A stretch of DNA of 64,000 nt. Origin: Inquilinus limosus_F. Lineage in GTDB: Bacteria; Pseudomonadota; Alphaproteobacteria; DSM-16000; Inquilinaceae. This document shows positions 32,002-40,663 of the stretch, piece by piece. The DNA is taken from assembly GCF_051487185.1 (NCBI RefSeq), contig NZ_JAHVDK010000020.1:89455-153454 (forward strand). The letters run 5' to 3'. The number at the start of each line of letters is the position of its first letter. The first letter of the stretch is position 1. Below the pieces are notes generated by a model that was given only the letters and a program-made list of their open reading frames with translations, searched no databases and had not been told where the DNA came from. Position numbers and translations under genes: made by a program.

Positions 32002-33390
32002 ATGGCGGAACGGTGGACCCCTGACTCCTGGCGCGCGATGCCGGTGAAGCAGATGCCGCAATATCCCGACGCGGCCAAGGTGGCGGCGGCGGAGCAGACC
32101 CTGTCGAAGTATCCGCCGCTGGTCTTCGCCGGCGAAGCGCGCTCGCTGAAGGCGGCGCTCGGCCGCGTCGCCGAGGGCAAGGCGTTCCTGCTGCAGGGCG
32201 GCGACTGCGCCGAGAGCTTCGTCGAGTTCCATCCGGACAAGATCCGCGACACCTTCCGGGTGCTGCTGCAGATGGCGGTCATCCTGACCTTCGGCGCCGG
32301 CATGCCGGTGGTGAAGGTCGGCCGGATGGCCGGGCAGTTCGCCAAGCCGCGCTCCGCCGACATGGAGACGATCGATGGCGTCTCGCTGCCCTCCTACCGC
32401 GGCGACATCGTCAACGGCATAGGGTTCGACGAGGCCTCGCGTGTGCCTGACCCGGCCCGCATGGTGCAGGCCTACAACCAGTCGGCCGCCACGCTGAACC
32501 TGCTGCGCGCCTTCGCCCAGGGCGGCTACGCCGACCTGCACAAGGTGCACCAGTGGAACCTGGGCTTCGTCACCCGGTCGCCCTGGGGCGAGCGCTACGA
32601 GGCCTTCGCCGGCCGGATCGACGAGGCGCTGGAGTTCATGGCCGCCTGCGGCGTCACCGCCGAGACCACGCCGGCGATCCGCGAGACCGACTTCTACACC
32701 AGCCACGAAGCGCTGCTGCTGCCCTATGAGCAGGCGCTGACCCGGATCGACAGCACCACCGGCGACTGGTACGACGTCTCGGCCCATCTGCTGTGGATCG
32801 GCGACCGCACCCGCCAGGCCGACGGCGCGCATGTCGAGTTCCTGCGCGGGGTGAAGAACCCGCTGGGCCTGAAATGCGGCCCGTCGCTGGACCCCGATGA
32901 CCTGATCCGGCTGATCGATGCGCTGAACCCGGACAACGAGGCCGGGCGGCTGACCCTGATCGTGCGCATGGGCGCCGACAGGGTGACGGAGAAGCTGCCG
33001 CCGCTCTTGCGCCGGGTGCGGGAGGAGGGGCGCGCCGTGGTCTGGGCCTGCGACCCGATGCACGGCAACACCATCACCTCGCCCTCCGGCTACAAGACCC
33101 GGCCCTTCGATCGGATCCTGTCCGAGGTGCGCGACTTCTTCGACGTGCACCGGGCCGAGGGCACCCATCCCGGCGGCGTGCATTTCGAGATGACCGGCCA
33201 GGACGTCACCGAATGCACCGGCGGCGCCCAGGCGATCACCGACGAGGCGTTGTCGCTTCGCTACCAGACCGCGGTCGACCCGCGGCTGAACGCCAGCCAG
33301 TCGCTCGAGCTGGCCTTCCTGATCGCCGAGAAGCTGAAGCAGGAGCGCAGCGCCCAGGATGCTGCCCGTCGTGCCGCGGCTGCGGAATAG
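32002..33390 (+). CDS. class II (plant-type) DAHP synthase
   Basis: Condenses phosphoenolpyruvate and erythrose 4-phosphate, the first step of the shikimate pathway. The 462-residue protein matches the class II family throughout: WTPDSWRAMPVKQMPQYPD at the N-terminus, LLQGGDCAESF (metal-site Cys), GRMAGQFAKPRS, HKVHQWNLGF, and the C-terminal CDPMHGNT and GGVHFEMTGQDVTEC segments with the metal-binding residues. ATG 32002 is preferred, with GGAG about 10 nt upstream. The 146-bp gap before it shows no attenuator. pabB-pabC for folate lie 2 kb downstream. Confidence 0.93.
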   Translation: MAERWTPDSWRAMPVKQMPQYPDAAKVAAAEQTLSKYPPLVFAGEARSLKAALGRVAEGKAFLLQGGDCAESFVEFHPDKIRDTFRVLLQMAVILTFGAGMPVVKVGRMAGQFAKPRSADMETIDGVSLPSYRGDIVNGIGFDEASRVPDPARMVQAYNQSAATLNLLRAFAQGGYADLHKVHQWNLGFVTRSPWGERYEAFAGRIDEALEFMAACGVTAETTPAIRETDFYTSHEALLLPYEQALTRIDSTTGDWYDVSAHLLWIGDRTRQADGAHVEFLRGVKNPLGLKCGPSLDPDDLIRLIDALNPDNEAGRLTLIVRMGADRVTEKLPPLLRRVREEGRAVVWACDPMHGNTITSPSGYKTRPFDRILSEVRDFFDVHRAEGTHPGGVHFEMTGQDVTECTGGAQAITDEALSLRYQTAVDPRLNASQSLELAFLIAEKLKQERSAQDAARRAAAAE

Positions 33391-33415
33391 CAACCCTTCC
33401 AAGGGAACGGCGTCC

Positions 33416-34588
33416 ATGACCCCTTCGGTCGACGATCTGTCGCGCTGGACCGACAAGTACTTCCTGCGGACCAAGGGGATCGTGGAGCGCTTCGGCGACA
33501 CCCGCGTCACCTATGCCGTGTTCCTGCGCCGGCCGGTGGTCTCGGCCCCGCGCCTGGCGATCGAATGGCTGCGGCAGGTGGCGCAGGAGCGAGGCTTCGT
33601 GGTCGAGATCGACCTGCGCTATGCCGAAGGCAAATGGGTCGGGTCGGGCGAGCCGCTGCTCTACATCACCGGGCCGCTGCGCCATCTGGTCGATTGCGAG
33701 ACGGTGCTGCTGCAGAAGCTGGGGCCGGCCTGTGTCGCCGCCTACAACGCCTACACCATGTGCGCCGAGCTGCCCCGCGCGGCCTTCCTGGCGATGGATG
33801 CGCGGCACTGCGCCGGCACCGAGATGGCGGAGCTGATGGCCTACGCCGCCAGCGTTGGCTCGGCCCGGGCCAGGCGTAAGCACGATGCCAAGGGCTTCGT
33901 CGGCAACGCCACCGACGCCACCGCGCATTTCTTCGGCCAGACCTCCGGCCTCGGCACCATGCCGCACGCGCTGATCGGTTATGCCGGCTCGACCGTGCGC
34001 GCGGCCGAGATGTTCCACGAGGTGTTCCCGGACGAGCCGCTGACCGTGCTGGTCGACTACTTCGCCCGCGAGGTTAGCGACGCGCTCGAGGTCTGCCGCC
34101 GCTTCCCGGAGATGGCGTCGGCCGGCCGGCTGTCGGTCCGCATCGACACCGGCGGCGGCCGCTACATGGAAGGGCTGGGGCCCGGTGAATCCTACGCGGT
34201 GCTGGAGCGCCACGTGCCCGAGGCGGTGCGCGGCTATCGCAGCGAGGAGGAGTTGCGCCACCTGATCGGCACCGGCGTCTCGGCCGCGGCGATCCACCAT
34301 CTGCGCGACAAGCTGGACGAGGCCGGCTTCGGCAAGGTGCGGATCGTGGTCTCCAGCGGCTTCAGCCCGGCGAAATGCCGGGTGATGGCGCTGGCGAAGG
34401 CGCCGATCGACGTGGTCGGCACCGGCAGCTTCCTGCCGGAGCGCTGGAGCGAGACCTACGCCACCGCCGACATCGTCGACTATGACGGCAAGCCGATGGT
34501 CAAGGTCGGCCGCGAATGGCTGCTGCGGCTGCGCCCGGATGGCAGCGCCGGGCCGGGGCCGGACACCATGGCCGGCTCCGGGATCTGA
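33416..34588 (+). CDS. nicotinate phosphoribosyltransferase-like protein
   Basis: Probable NAD-salvage enzyme of 390 residues joining nicotinate and PRPP, or a relative with another base. It has the type II PRTase layout: an N-terminal TDKYFLRTKGIVERFGD, ARHCAGTEMAELMAYAASVG, then the phosphate-binding VRIDTGGGRYMEG and VVGTGSFLPERW near the C-terminus. It belongs to the short branch that lacks the full NAPRTase C-terminal domain and is similar to quinolinate PRTases, so substrate specificity is uncertain. It starts 25 bp after the DAHP synthase stop. Confidence 0.75.
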   Translation: MTPSVDDLSRWTDKYFLRTKGIVERFGDTRVTYAVFLRRPVVSAPRLAIEWLRQVAQERGFVVEIDLRYAEGKWVGSGEPLLYITGPLRHLVDCETVLLQKLGPACVAAYNAYTMCAELPRAAFLAMDARHCAGTEMAELMAYAASVGSARARRKHDAKGFVGNATDATAHFFGQTSGLGTMPHALIGYAGSTVRAAEMFHEVFPDEPLTVLVDYFAREVSDALEVCRRFPEMASAGRLSVRIDTGGGRYMEGLGPGESYAVLERHVPEAVRGYRSEEELRHLIGTGVSAAAIHHLRDKLDEAGFGKVRIVVSSGFSPAKCRVMALAKAPIDVVGTGSFLPERWSETYATADIVDYDGKPMVKVGREWLLRLRPDGSAGPGPDTMAGSGI

Positions 34589-34597
34589 CGATCGGGA

Positions 34598-35116
34598 TCA
34601 GGGCAGGGACGGCTTCGGCCGGCGTGCCTTTTCATCCTCGTCGTCGTCGCTGTCGTCGACCGCTCCACGCTCGATGTCGCGTTCGACCGAGGCGCTGAGC
34701 CGCTGGAACAGGCCGAGGCCCAGCATCATGCCGGTGCCGGCCACGATCAGCGCGGTCGGGTACAGCAGCAGATTCGCGTCGTTGCGCGCCACCTTGAAGA
34801 TCACGACCAGGGCTTCGAGGAAAACGGCGATGACCATGGTCGACATGAACTTGGTCAGGCTCTTGCGGACCTCCGAGGTGCGGCGCCGCTCCTGGCCCCG
34901 CGCGACCTCCTCCTCCAGCAGGTACTTGGCGACGTCGAAGATCGCGGTGGCGATGATCAGATAGCCGATGACGTCCAGCATCGCCGTGTCCGTCGCGGCA
35001 TCCGGCGTCCGGAAGGTGGTGATCACCGAATAAATCGCATAGGCGATCAGGCCGGCCGCCAAAAGCATCAGAATGACGCTGATGAGAAAGAAGGCCACGC
35101 GGGAAACCAGTTCCAT
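34598..35116 (-). CDS. predicted four-helix inner-membrane protein, unknown
   Basis: Protein of 172 residues with hydrophobic helices at about 5-33, 47-66, 90-110 and 120-138, then a strongly acidic and basic tail (DDSDDDEDEKARRPKP). Start ATG 35116 has GGGAGG 5 nt upstream, a strong site. The central segment VIGYLIIATAIFDVAKYLLEE resembles small PsiE-like or GtrA-like membrane proteins but was not assigned. It is convergent with the nicotinate phosphoribosyltransferase-like gene and divergent from pabB. Confidence 0.6.
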   Translation of the reverse strand: MELVSRVAFFLISVILMLLAAGLIAYAIYSVITTFRTPDAATDTAMLDVIGYLIIATAIFDVAKYLLEEEVARGQERRRTSEVRKSLTKFMSTMVIAVFLEALVVIFKVARNDANLLLYPTALIVAGTGMMLGLGLFQRLSASVERDIERGAVDDSDDDEDEKARRPKPSLP

Positions 35117-35251
35117 GAATGCCTCCCGAAGGCGGGGCGGCCGGATGTGTGCCGAGCCGCAGCGTGCTAGCTTCGGGCTGCGCTGTTGCCGGAGCCCGCT
35201 CGATACGTGAACCACAGCTTGGCCACTCCGTTCCCTTTGTCGCCGATCGCC

Positions 35252-36634
35252 ATGCCGCAAGTCCTGTGCCGGCCGATCCCGTGGCGTGACCCGGTCGAGG
35301 CCTTCGCTGCCATCCGCCATCGGCCCCGGCCGGTGCTGCTCGATTCCGCCCTGGTCGACGGCACTCGCGGGCGCTGGTCGCTGGTCGCGGCCGACCCGTT
35401 CCGGTGGTTTGAGGTCGACGCGGCGGATGCTCCGGCCGATCCCTTCGGCGCGATGTCTGCACTGCTGGCCCGCTATCGCATCGCTTCCGATCCGGAGCGG
35501 CCGTCGCTCGGGCCCGGCGCGATCGGCGTCCTCGGCTACGAAGCGGGGCGCTTCGCCGACCGCATGCCGGCGCCGCAGCCCGCCGGGCTCGACCTGCCGG
35601 ACATCGCCTTCGGCCTCTATGACTGCGTCGCCGTCTTCGACGCGGTGGAGCGACGGGCCTGGGTGCTGTCGGCCGGCTGGCCGGAGGAGGAGCCAGCAGC
35701 GCGCTGCCGGCGGGCGGAGGCGCGGGTCGACGATCTCGCCGCCGTGGTCGCCGGCGCCCCGCCGCTGCCGCCGCCCGACAACACGCTGCGGGGCGTCTGG
35801 CGGTCGGAGATGCCGGCGGACGGGTATCGCGACGGCGTCCGGCGGATCCGCGACTGGATCGCCGCCGGCGACATCTACCAAGCCAACCTAACTCAGCGCT
35901 TCCTGGCCGACCTGCCGGACGGGCTCGATCCCTTCACGCTGCATCGCCGCCTGCGCGCCCTGTCGCCAGCGCCCTTCGCCGCCTTCCTCGATCTCGGGGA
36001 AGGGCGGTGGATCGCCAGCGCCTCGCCGGAGCGGTTCCTGTCGGTCGATGCGGCGGGCCGGGTCGAGACCCGGCCGATCAAGGGCACCCGCCCGCGCGGC
36101 GTCGACCCGGCGGCAGATGCGGCGCTGGCGGCGGAGCTGCAGGCCAGCGTCAAGGACCGGGCCGAGAACCTGATGATCGTCGACCTGCTGCGCAACGACC
36201 TGTCGAAGGTCTGCGCCGTCGGCAGCGTGCGGGTGCCGGTGCTGTGCGGGCTCGAGACCTTCCCCCGGGTACATCATCTGGTATCGGTGGTCGAGGGGCG
36301 GCTGGCGAAGGGCCGAAGCGCGGTCGACCTGCTGCGCGCCTGCTTCCCCGGCGGCTCGATCACCGGCGCGCCGAAGATCCGGGCGATGGAGATCATCCGC
36401 GAGCTCGAGCCCGCGCGGCGCGGGCTCTATTGCGGCTCGATCGTCCATCTCGGCTTCGACGGATCGATGGACTCCAGCATCGTCATCCGCACGCTGTGCG
36501 GGGCGCAGGGGCAGGTCGCGGCCCAGGCCGGCGGCGGCATCGTCCACGATTCCGATCCGGATGCCGAATATGACGAGGCCATGGTGAAGGTCCGGCCGCT
36601 GCTGCAGGCCCTGGCGGGGCCGGGGGCGGTCTGA
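35252..36634 (+). CDS. pabB: aminodeoxychorismate synthase component I
   Basis: Converts chorismate plus ammonia to 4-amino-4-deoxychorismate for folate. The chorismate-binding domain is complete: IAAGDIYQANLTQRF, WIASASPERFL, the diagnostic PabB motif PIKGT (catalytic Lys; anthranilate synthases have PIAGT), ENLMIVDLLRNDLSKV, and FPGGSITGAPKIRAMEII. Starting at ATG 35252 it is 460 residues; upstream in-frame GTG 35207 is possible and the start lacks a clear ribosome site. It overlaps pabC by one base (TGATG). Confidence 0.9.
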   Translation: MPQVLCRPIPWRDPVEAFAAIRHRPRPVLLDSALVDGTRGRWSLVAADPFRWFEVDAADAPADPFGAMSALLARYRIASDPERPSLGPGAIGVLGYEAGRFADRMPAPQPAGLDLPDIAFGLYDCVAVFDAVERRAWVLSAGWPEEEPAARCRRAEARVDDLAAVVAGAPPLPPPDNTLRGVWRSEMPADGYRDGVRRIRDWIAAGDIYQANLTQRFLADLPDGLDPFTLHRRLRALSPAPFAAFLDLGEGRWIASASPERFLSVDAAGRVETRPIKGTRPRGVDPAADAALAAELQASVKDRAENLMIVDLLRNDLSKVCAVGSVRVPVLCGLETFPRVHHLVSVVEGRLAKGRSAVDLLRACFPGGSITGAPKIRAMEIIRELEPARRGLYCGSIVHLGFDGSMDSSIVIRTLCGAQGQVAAQAGGGIVHDSDPDAEYDEAMVKVRPLLQALAGPGAV

Positions 36635-37437
36635 TGCCCTGGCTGAACGGAGAGCTGCTGGCACCGGGGGCGGCGCGGATCGACCCGGCCGACCGCGGCT
36701 TCACCCTCGGCGACGGGCTGTTCGAGACCATCCGGGCGCGGGACGGCACCGCGGTCTGGCTGGACCGGCATCTGGCGCGTCTCGCCGCGGGCAGCGCCGT
36801 GCTGGGCATCCCGCCACGCTTCGACGACTCCGCCCTGACCGAAGCCTGCGCCGCGGTGATCGCGGCCGAGCGGATCGAGAGCGGCGTGCTGCGCCTGACG
36901 GTCAGCCGCGGGCCGGGGCCGCGCGGCCTCCCGCCCCCGGCCGCCCCGTCGCCGACCGTGCTGGTCGCCGGCCATGCCGGGCTGCCGCCGCAGACGCCGG
37001 TGGCGCTGGTCGTCGCCCGCGGCACCTGCCGCAACCAGGCCTCGCCGCTCAGCCGCATCAAGTCGCTGAACTATCTCGACGCCGTGCTGGCCCGGCGCGA
37101 GGCGGCCGGGCAGGGCGCGGACGACGCGGTGATGCTGAACACCGCCGGCCGAGTGGCCGAGACCACCATCGCCAACCTCTTCGCCCGGATCGACGGCGCC
37201 TGGGCGACACCGCCGGTAGAGGAGGGGGCACTGCCCGGCATCATGCGGGCCGAGGCGCTGGCGCGGCTGGGGGCGGCGGAGCGGCCGCTATCGGTCGAGG
37301 ATCTGCGGCGGGCGGAGGCGCTGCTGCTGACCAACGCGCTGTCGATCCGCGCTGTCGCCCGGCTGGAGGGGGTGCGCCTGCCGGCCGGCGAAGAGACCGC
37401 CGCCGGGCTGCGTCGGGAGCTCGGACTGCCGGGCTGA
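36634..37437 (+). CDS. pabC: aminodeoxychorismate lyase (class IV PLP enzyme)
   Basis: Releases 4-aminobenzoate and pyruvate from aminodeoxychorismate in folate synthesis. The 267-residue protein has the class IV fold: DRGFTLGDGLFETIR at the N-terminus, PLP lysine Lys143 in RIKSLNYLDAVLARREA, and AETTIANLF. Start ATG 36634 overlaps the pabB stop (TGATG), giving coupled translation with its pathway partner. A D-amino acid transaminase reading is made unlikely by that context. Confidence 0.88.
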   Translation: MPWLNGELLAPGAARIDPADRGFTLGDGLFETIRARDGTAVWLDRHLARLAAGSAVLGIPPRFDDSALTEACAAVIAAERIESGVLRLTVSRGPGPRGLPPPAAPSPTVLVAGHAGLPPQTPVALVVARGTCRNQASPLSRIKSLNYLDAVLARREAAGQGADDAVMLNTAGRVAETTIANLFARIDGAWATPPVEEGALPGIMRAEALARLGAAERPLSVEDLRRAEALLLTNALSIRAVARLEGVRLPAGEETAAGLRRELGLPG

Positions 37438-37443
37438 TCCCCG

Positions 37444-38361
37444 CTACAGCCGCGGATGATCTGCGAAGAAGCGCCAGATCCGCGGCGTGGCGGCGAAGCC
37501 GGGGGTGTCGGTGCCGTCCGGCCAGGCATGGATGCCGCCTTCGACCACGTCGAACCGCACCGCGGTTCCCGTCTTGCAGTCCGGATAGTCCTCCGCCTTG
37601 ATACCCGGCACCGAGTCCCGCGGCACCGGCTGCGGCCGACAGCCGTCGAAGGCGGCCCAGAAGGCGACCGACTCCCGCACCGGCGGGAATTTGGCGCGGG
37701 CGTAGCTTTCCCGCTCCGCCGTGCCGTCGAACGGGACCGCCTCGTCATGGGTGCCATGGATGTGGATCACGGAGACGGGCTGGCTCGGGGTGCAGGACGG
37801 CACCAGGATCGCGCCCGAAACCACGGCGACACCAGCGAAGATGTCGCCGGCTTCGCAGGCCAGGCGATAGGCCATCATGCCCCCGGCGGAGAAGCCGGCG
37901 GCATAGATGCGATGAGGGTCGATCGCGCGCTCCCGCCCGATCTCCGAGACCAGGGCGCGCACGAAGCCGATGTCGTCGGCGTCCTGCCGCATCGCCGCGC
38001 CGCAGCAATCGCCGGCGTTCCAGCTGAACTGGCCGGCGGTCTCGGCGGTCGGCTTCGGGCGGCCGGTGCCGTTCGGATAGGCGACGATGAAGCCCTCCAC
38101 ATCGGCCTCGGTGCTGAAGCCGGTCAGTTCGATGGCGCTGGCGGCATTGGCGCCGCCGCCATGCAGCACTACGACCAGCGGCAGCGGTTCGCCTCCGGCC
38201 ACGGCGGGCGGCAGGTGCAGAACATAGCTTCGGGCCATGCCGTCGATGGCCAGCGTCGCCTCGATATCCGTGCCGGCCGCCCGGCCCGAGGCTGTCGATG
38301 GCGGAAGCGCGAGGGCCGCGATCGCCGGGAAGATCAGCGCCAATACAAGCCGTCGTGCCAT
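37444..38361 (-). CDS. secreted PHB-depolymerase/feruloyl-esterase-like hydrolase (LpqC type)
   Basis: Exported alpha/beta hydrolase of 305 residues. A signal peptide (MARRLVLALIFPAIAALALP) precedes the esterase domain, with oxyanion region VVLHGGGANAAS, nucleophile Ser158 in AAGFSAGGMM, Asp in HGTHDEAVPF and His in GGIHAWP, all intact. Cysteine pairs (GDCCGAAM, VPSC, GCRPQP, PDCKTG) suggest disulfides in the periplasm or outside. LpqC/PHB depolymerase relatives cleave polyester or plant phenolic ester bonds; the substrate is not known. It is convergent with pabC. Confidence 0.82.
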   Translation of the reverse strand: MARRLVLALIFPAIAALALPPSTASGRAAGTDIEATLAIDGMARSYVLHLPPAVAGGEPLPLVVVLHGGGANAASAIELTGFSTEADVEGFIVAYPNGTGRPKPTAETAGQFSWNAGDCCGAAMRQDADDIGFVRALVSEIGRERAIDPHRIYAAGFSAGGMMAYRLACEAGDIFAGVAVVSGAILVPSCTPSQPVSVIHIHGTHDEAVPFDGTAERESYARAKFPPVRESVAFWAAFDGCRPQPVPRDSVPGIKAEDYPDCKTGTAVRFDVVEGGIHAWPDGTDTPGFAATPRIWRFFADHPRL

Positions 38362-38410
38362 GTCTGTCGTCTCGCTCGGATCCGCCGGCACGATAGCGCG
38401 GGCGGCGCGG

Positions 38411-38445
38411 CTCTCCGCCCGCGATGAAGGGTCGCGGGCGGAGAG
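38411..38445. terminator. strong hairpin between esterase and membrane-protein genes
   Basis: Perfect 14-bp stem CTCTCCGCCCGCGA / TCGCGGGCGGAGAG with a seven-base loop, 15 bp after the stop of the minus-strand membrane protein. No T-run follows, so it may be a Rho-assisted or stabilising 3' end. Confidence 0.5.
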
Positions 38446-38459
38446 GGGCCGGGCCGTCC

Positions 38460-39176
38460 CTATCCGCTGGTCCTGCCGCGGCGCGCGCCGGTGTCCCGCG
38501 CCAACTGCTCGATCAGCCCGACGAGCTCGCGATGGGCCGGGGTCGCGGGATCTCGCAAGGTAGAGGTCGGCTGGTCCTCGGTCAGATGGCTCAGCCGTAC
38601 CAGGGCGCGGATGCGCTGCCGCCGCGTCTGCTTGAGATCGGATGAGCGGTACCGGAACAGGATCCGGGCCAGCTCGCCGTCACCGAACAGGTCGTTCAAC
38701 TCGGCGGCCGTCGTGTAGATCAGGAACAGCACCAGGATCCAGATCTGGATGAAGAGGAAGCGGTGCCAGGAGAACTGCTCCGCCAGGGCGGCGCCGAAGC
38801 CGCCGAGCTGGCCGGTGTCGACGACGTGGTGGATGAAGGCCTCGATCAGCCGGGCGATGAAGACGAAGGCCCAGTAGACGACGGTCTTGAACAGGATCGG
38901 CTGGATCAGCGGCGCGCTGTCGAAGCGCCGCAGGAACGGCATCATGTCGGCGACCAGCACCGACTTGCCGACCACCAGCGCCGCCGTGGTCGCGACCAGG
39001 AAGTTGATCGACCGGGCAAGGTATTCGGACAGCATCAGGTTTTGGGTGAACACGATGAGATTGAAGCCGACCAGGAAGAACAGGGTCGGCGGCAGGATAT
39101 GGCGGAATTCCTGGCCGAGATGGCGGAGGACACGGTGCAGACGGCTGTCCTGCGCCGCCAGGGAGGTGCTGGCCAT
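38460..39176 (-). CDS. predicted inner-membrane protein, unknown
   Basis: Protein of 238 residues with four hydrophobic helices (about 29-47, 60-80, 95-112 and 141-158: ILPPTLFFLVGFNLIVF, INFLVATTAALVVGK, FKTVVYWAFVFIARLIEAF, FLFIQIWILVLFLIYTTAA). A charged cytoplasmic tail follows (RYRSSDLKQTRRQR...). No family was recognised. Its layout is similar to small bacterial membrane proteins adjacent to tRNA synthetase genes by chance; it lies downstream of the ThrRS-like gene on the same strand, 86 bp away, with a hairpin between them. Confidence 0.55.
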   Translation of the reverse strand: MASTSLAAQDSRLHRVLRHLGQEFRHILPPTLFFLVGFNLIVFTQNLMLSEYLARSINFLVATTAALVVGKSVLVADMMPFLRRFDSAPLIQPILFKTVVYWAFVFIARLIEAFIHHVVDTGQLGGFGAALAEQFSWHRFLFIQIWILVLFLIYTTAAELNDLFGDGELARILFRYRSSDLKQTRRQRIRALVRLSHLTEDQPTSTLRDPATPAHRELVGLIEQLARDTGARRGRTSG

Positions 39177-39224
39177 CGGCCGTCTCCAACGATTGGGATC
39201 GTCCCGGAATCCTGGCGCCGAAGC

Positions 39225-39254
39225 GGGCGCGGCAAAGCAGAATCCGCCGCGCCC
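39225..39254 (-). terminator. hairpin after the ThrRS-like gene
   Basis: Nine-base arms GGGCGCGGC and GCCGCGCCC separated by 12 bases, starting 9 bp after the ThrRS-like stop codon. No T-run on the minus strand; probable weak terminator. Confidence 0.4.
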
Positions 39255-39262
39255 CCCGATGC

Positions 39263-40477
39263 TCAGGCGGCGAGGGCAGGGGCCTGCGAAGGCGGCTGCG
39301 CCTCGGCCGCCAGCCGGGCGATCGCGGCGGCCAGGGGCAGGAACTCCCGCCGGCCGTCGCGGAAGCGCAGCGCCACGGTCCCGTCCCGCGCCTCGCGCGC
39401 GCCGATCGCGGCCAGCACCGGCACCCCGTTCTCATGCGCGTCGACGATCTTGCGCGACAGCCGCTCCGGCCGGGCGTCGAGGGCGACGCGCAGCCCCGCC
39501 GCCTCGAACGCCTCGGCCACCCGGCAGGCCGGGACCACGTCGTCGGGGCCGATCGAGGCCACCACCAGCTGCTCCGGCGCCAGCCACAGCGGCAGCCGGC
39601 CTTCGTGGTGCTCGAGCAGGATGCCGATGAAGCGCTCCAGGCTGCCCAGCACCGCATGGTGCAGCATCACCGGCAGCTGGTGGCTGCCGTGCTCGTCGAC
39701 ATAGGCGGCGCCGAGCCGATCCGGCATCACCAGATCGAGCTGGATGACGCCGCACTGCCAGCGCCGGCCGCTTCTGTCGCGCAGGTGGAACTCCAGCTTC
39801 GGGCCGTAGAAGGCGCCCTCGCCGGGCAGGGTCTCGAAGTCGATCCCAGCCTGCCGCGCCGCGTCCGCCAGCGCCGCCTCGGCCCGGTCCCAGACCTCGT
39901 CCGATCCGGCCCGCTGCGCCGGCCGTGTGGCGAAGGCGACGTCGAAGCGGTCGAAGCCGAAATCGGCGTAGATCCGGCGCAGCAGGCCGCAGAACCGCGC
40001 CACCTCCGCCTCGACCTGATGCTCCAGGCAGAACACGTGGGCGTCGTCCTGGACGAAGCCGCGGGCCCGCATCAGCCCCTGCAGCGCGCCGGACGGTTCG
40101 TTGCGGTGCACGGCGCCGAACTCGAAATAGCGGATCGGCAGTTCGCGATAGGACCGCACGCGCTTGTTGAAGATCTGGATGTGCCCGGGGCAGCTCATCG
40201 GCTTCAGCGCCATGATCCGGCCTTCGTCGGCCACCGCGAACATCTGGGCGCCGAATTTCTGCCAATGGCCGCTGCGGTTCCACAGGCCGCGGGCCAGCAG
40301 CTGCGGTGTCCGCACCTCGCGATAGCCGGCCCGGGCCATGCGCCTTCGGACGTGGTCTTCGACCACGCGGTAAAGCGCCCAGCCGCGCGGGTGCCAGAAG
40401 ACCATGCCGGGGCCGTCCTCCTGCTGGTGGAACAGGTCCAGGCGGTTGCCGAGGCTGTGGTGATCGATGTCGTCCAT
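39263..40477 (-). CDS. threonyl-tRNA synthetase lacking TGS and editing domains (paralogue)
   Basis: Charges tRNA-Thr with threonine. At 404 residues it begins directly at the catalytic core (LDLFHQQEDGPGMVFWHPRG) and ends with the anticodon-binding domain (LWLAPEQLVVASIGPDDVVP...). The roughly 240 N-terminal residues (TGS and N2 editing) of normal 640-residue ThrRS are missing. Class II motifs (RYFEFGAVHRNEPSGALQGL; GSLERF) and zinc ligands Cys96, His147 and His273 are conserved, so it should be active but unable to clear Ser-tRNA-Thr. Start ATG 40477 has GGAG 7-8 nt upstream. A Thr-rich leader peptide and terminator precede it (separate entries). Such paralogues serve stress, or resistance to ThrRS-targeting antibiotics such as borrelidin and obafluorin. 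Confidence 0.9.
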   Translation of the reverse strand: MDDIDHHSLGNRLDLFHQQEDGPGMVFWHPRGWALYRVVEDHVRRRMARAGYREVRTPQLLARGLWNRSGHWQKFGAQMFAVADEGRIMALKPMSCPGHIQIFNKRVRSYRELPIRYFEFGAVHRNEPSGALQGLMRARGFVQDDAHVFCLEHQVEAEVARFCGLLRRIYADFGFDRFDVAFATRPAQRAGSDEVWDRAEAALADAARQAGIDFETLPGEGAFYGPKLEFHLRDRSGRRWQCGVIQLDLVMPDRLGAAYVDEHGSHQLPVMLHHAVLGSLERFIGILLEHHEGRLPLWLAPEQLVVASIGPDDVVPACRVAEAFEAAGLRVALDARPERLSRKIVDAHENGVPVLAAIGAREARDGTVALRFRDGRREFLPLAAAIARLAAEAQPPSQAPALAA

Positions 40478-40515
40478 GGAAGTCTCCGTTGCGTTGGGCC
40501 GGCGCAGGGAGACCC

Positions 40516-40556
40516 CAGAAAGACCAAGGGCCCCGTCCGTTGCCGGCGGGGCCCTT
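40516..40556 (-). terminator. attenuator terminator upstream of the ThrRS-like gene
   Basis: On the minus strand, AAGGGCCCCG pairs perfectly with CGGGGCCCTT (plus coordinates 40547-40556 and 40526-40535) across an 11-base loop, followed by GGTCTTTCT. It lies between the leader peptide stop (40580) and the ThrRS-like start (40477), the expected position of a transcription attenuator. A possible competing pairing joins GGCGGG in leader codons 19-20 (40604-40609) with CCCGCC at 40545-40550, which overlaps the terminator's first arm. Confidence 0.75.
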
Positions 40557-40568
40557 TGGGGATCAGAG

Positions 40569-40586
40569 GCGCTGTCCGATCAGCGC
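40569..40586 (-). promoter_or_regulatory. pause-type hairpin overlapping the leader peptide stop codon
   Basis: Six-base arms GCGCTG / CAGCGC with a six-base loop. On the minus strand the first arm contains the last leader codon and part of the TGA stop. In amino-acid operon attenuators a pause hairpin occupies this position. Confidence 0.5.
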
Positions 40587-40663
40587 GCACGACCTCCGCA
40601 CGACCCGCCTGTGGCGGTGGTCGTTTTGGTGGTCGCGGTGATGATCGAACGGTTCGCGCTCAT
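40580..40663 (-). CDS. threonine-rich leader peptide of the ThrRS-like gene
   Basis: A 27-residue reading frame, ATG 40663 to TGA 40580, with Thr at positions 9, 11, 12, 14, 15, 16 and 18 (central part SIITATTKTTTATGG; Thr codons ACC, ACC, ACC, ACG, ACC, ACC, ACA). It is followed by a hairpin at its stop codon and a terminator, then the ThrRS-like gene. This is the arrangement of ThrL in enteric bacteria: ribosomes stalling on Thr codons when threonyl-tRNA is scarce would prevent termination. GGAG lies 4 nt before the ATG, inside a hairpin (40661-40681). A six-codon frame MALLEP just upstream ends in a TGA overlapping this ATG. Confidence 0.8.
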   Translation of the reverse strand: MSANRSIITATTKTTTATGGSCGGRAR

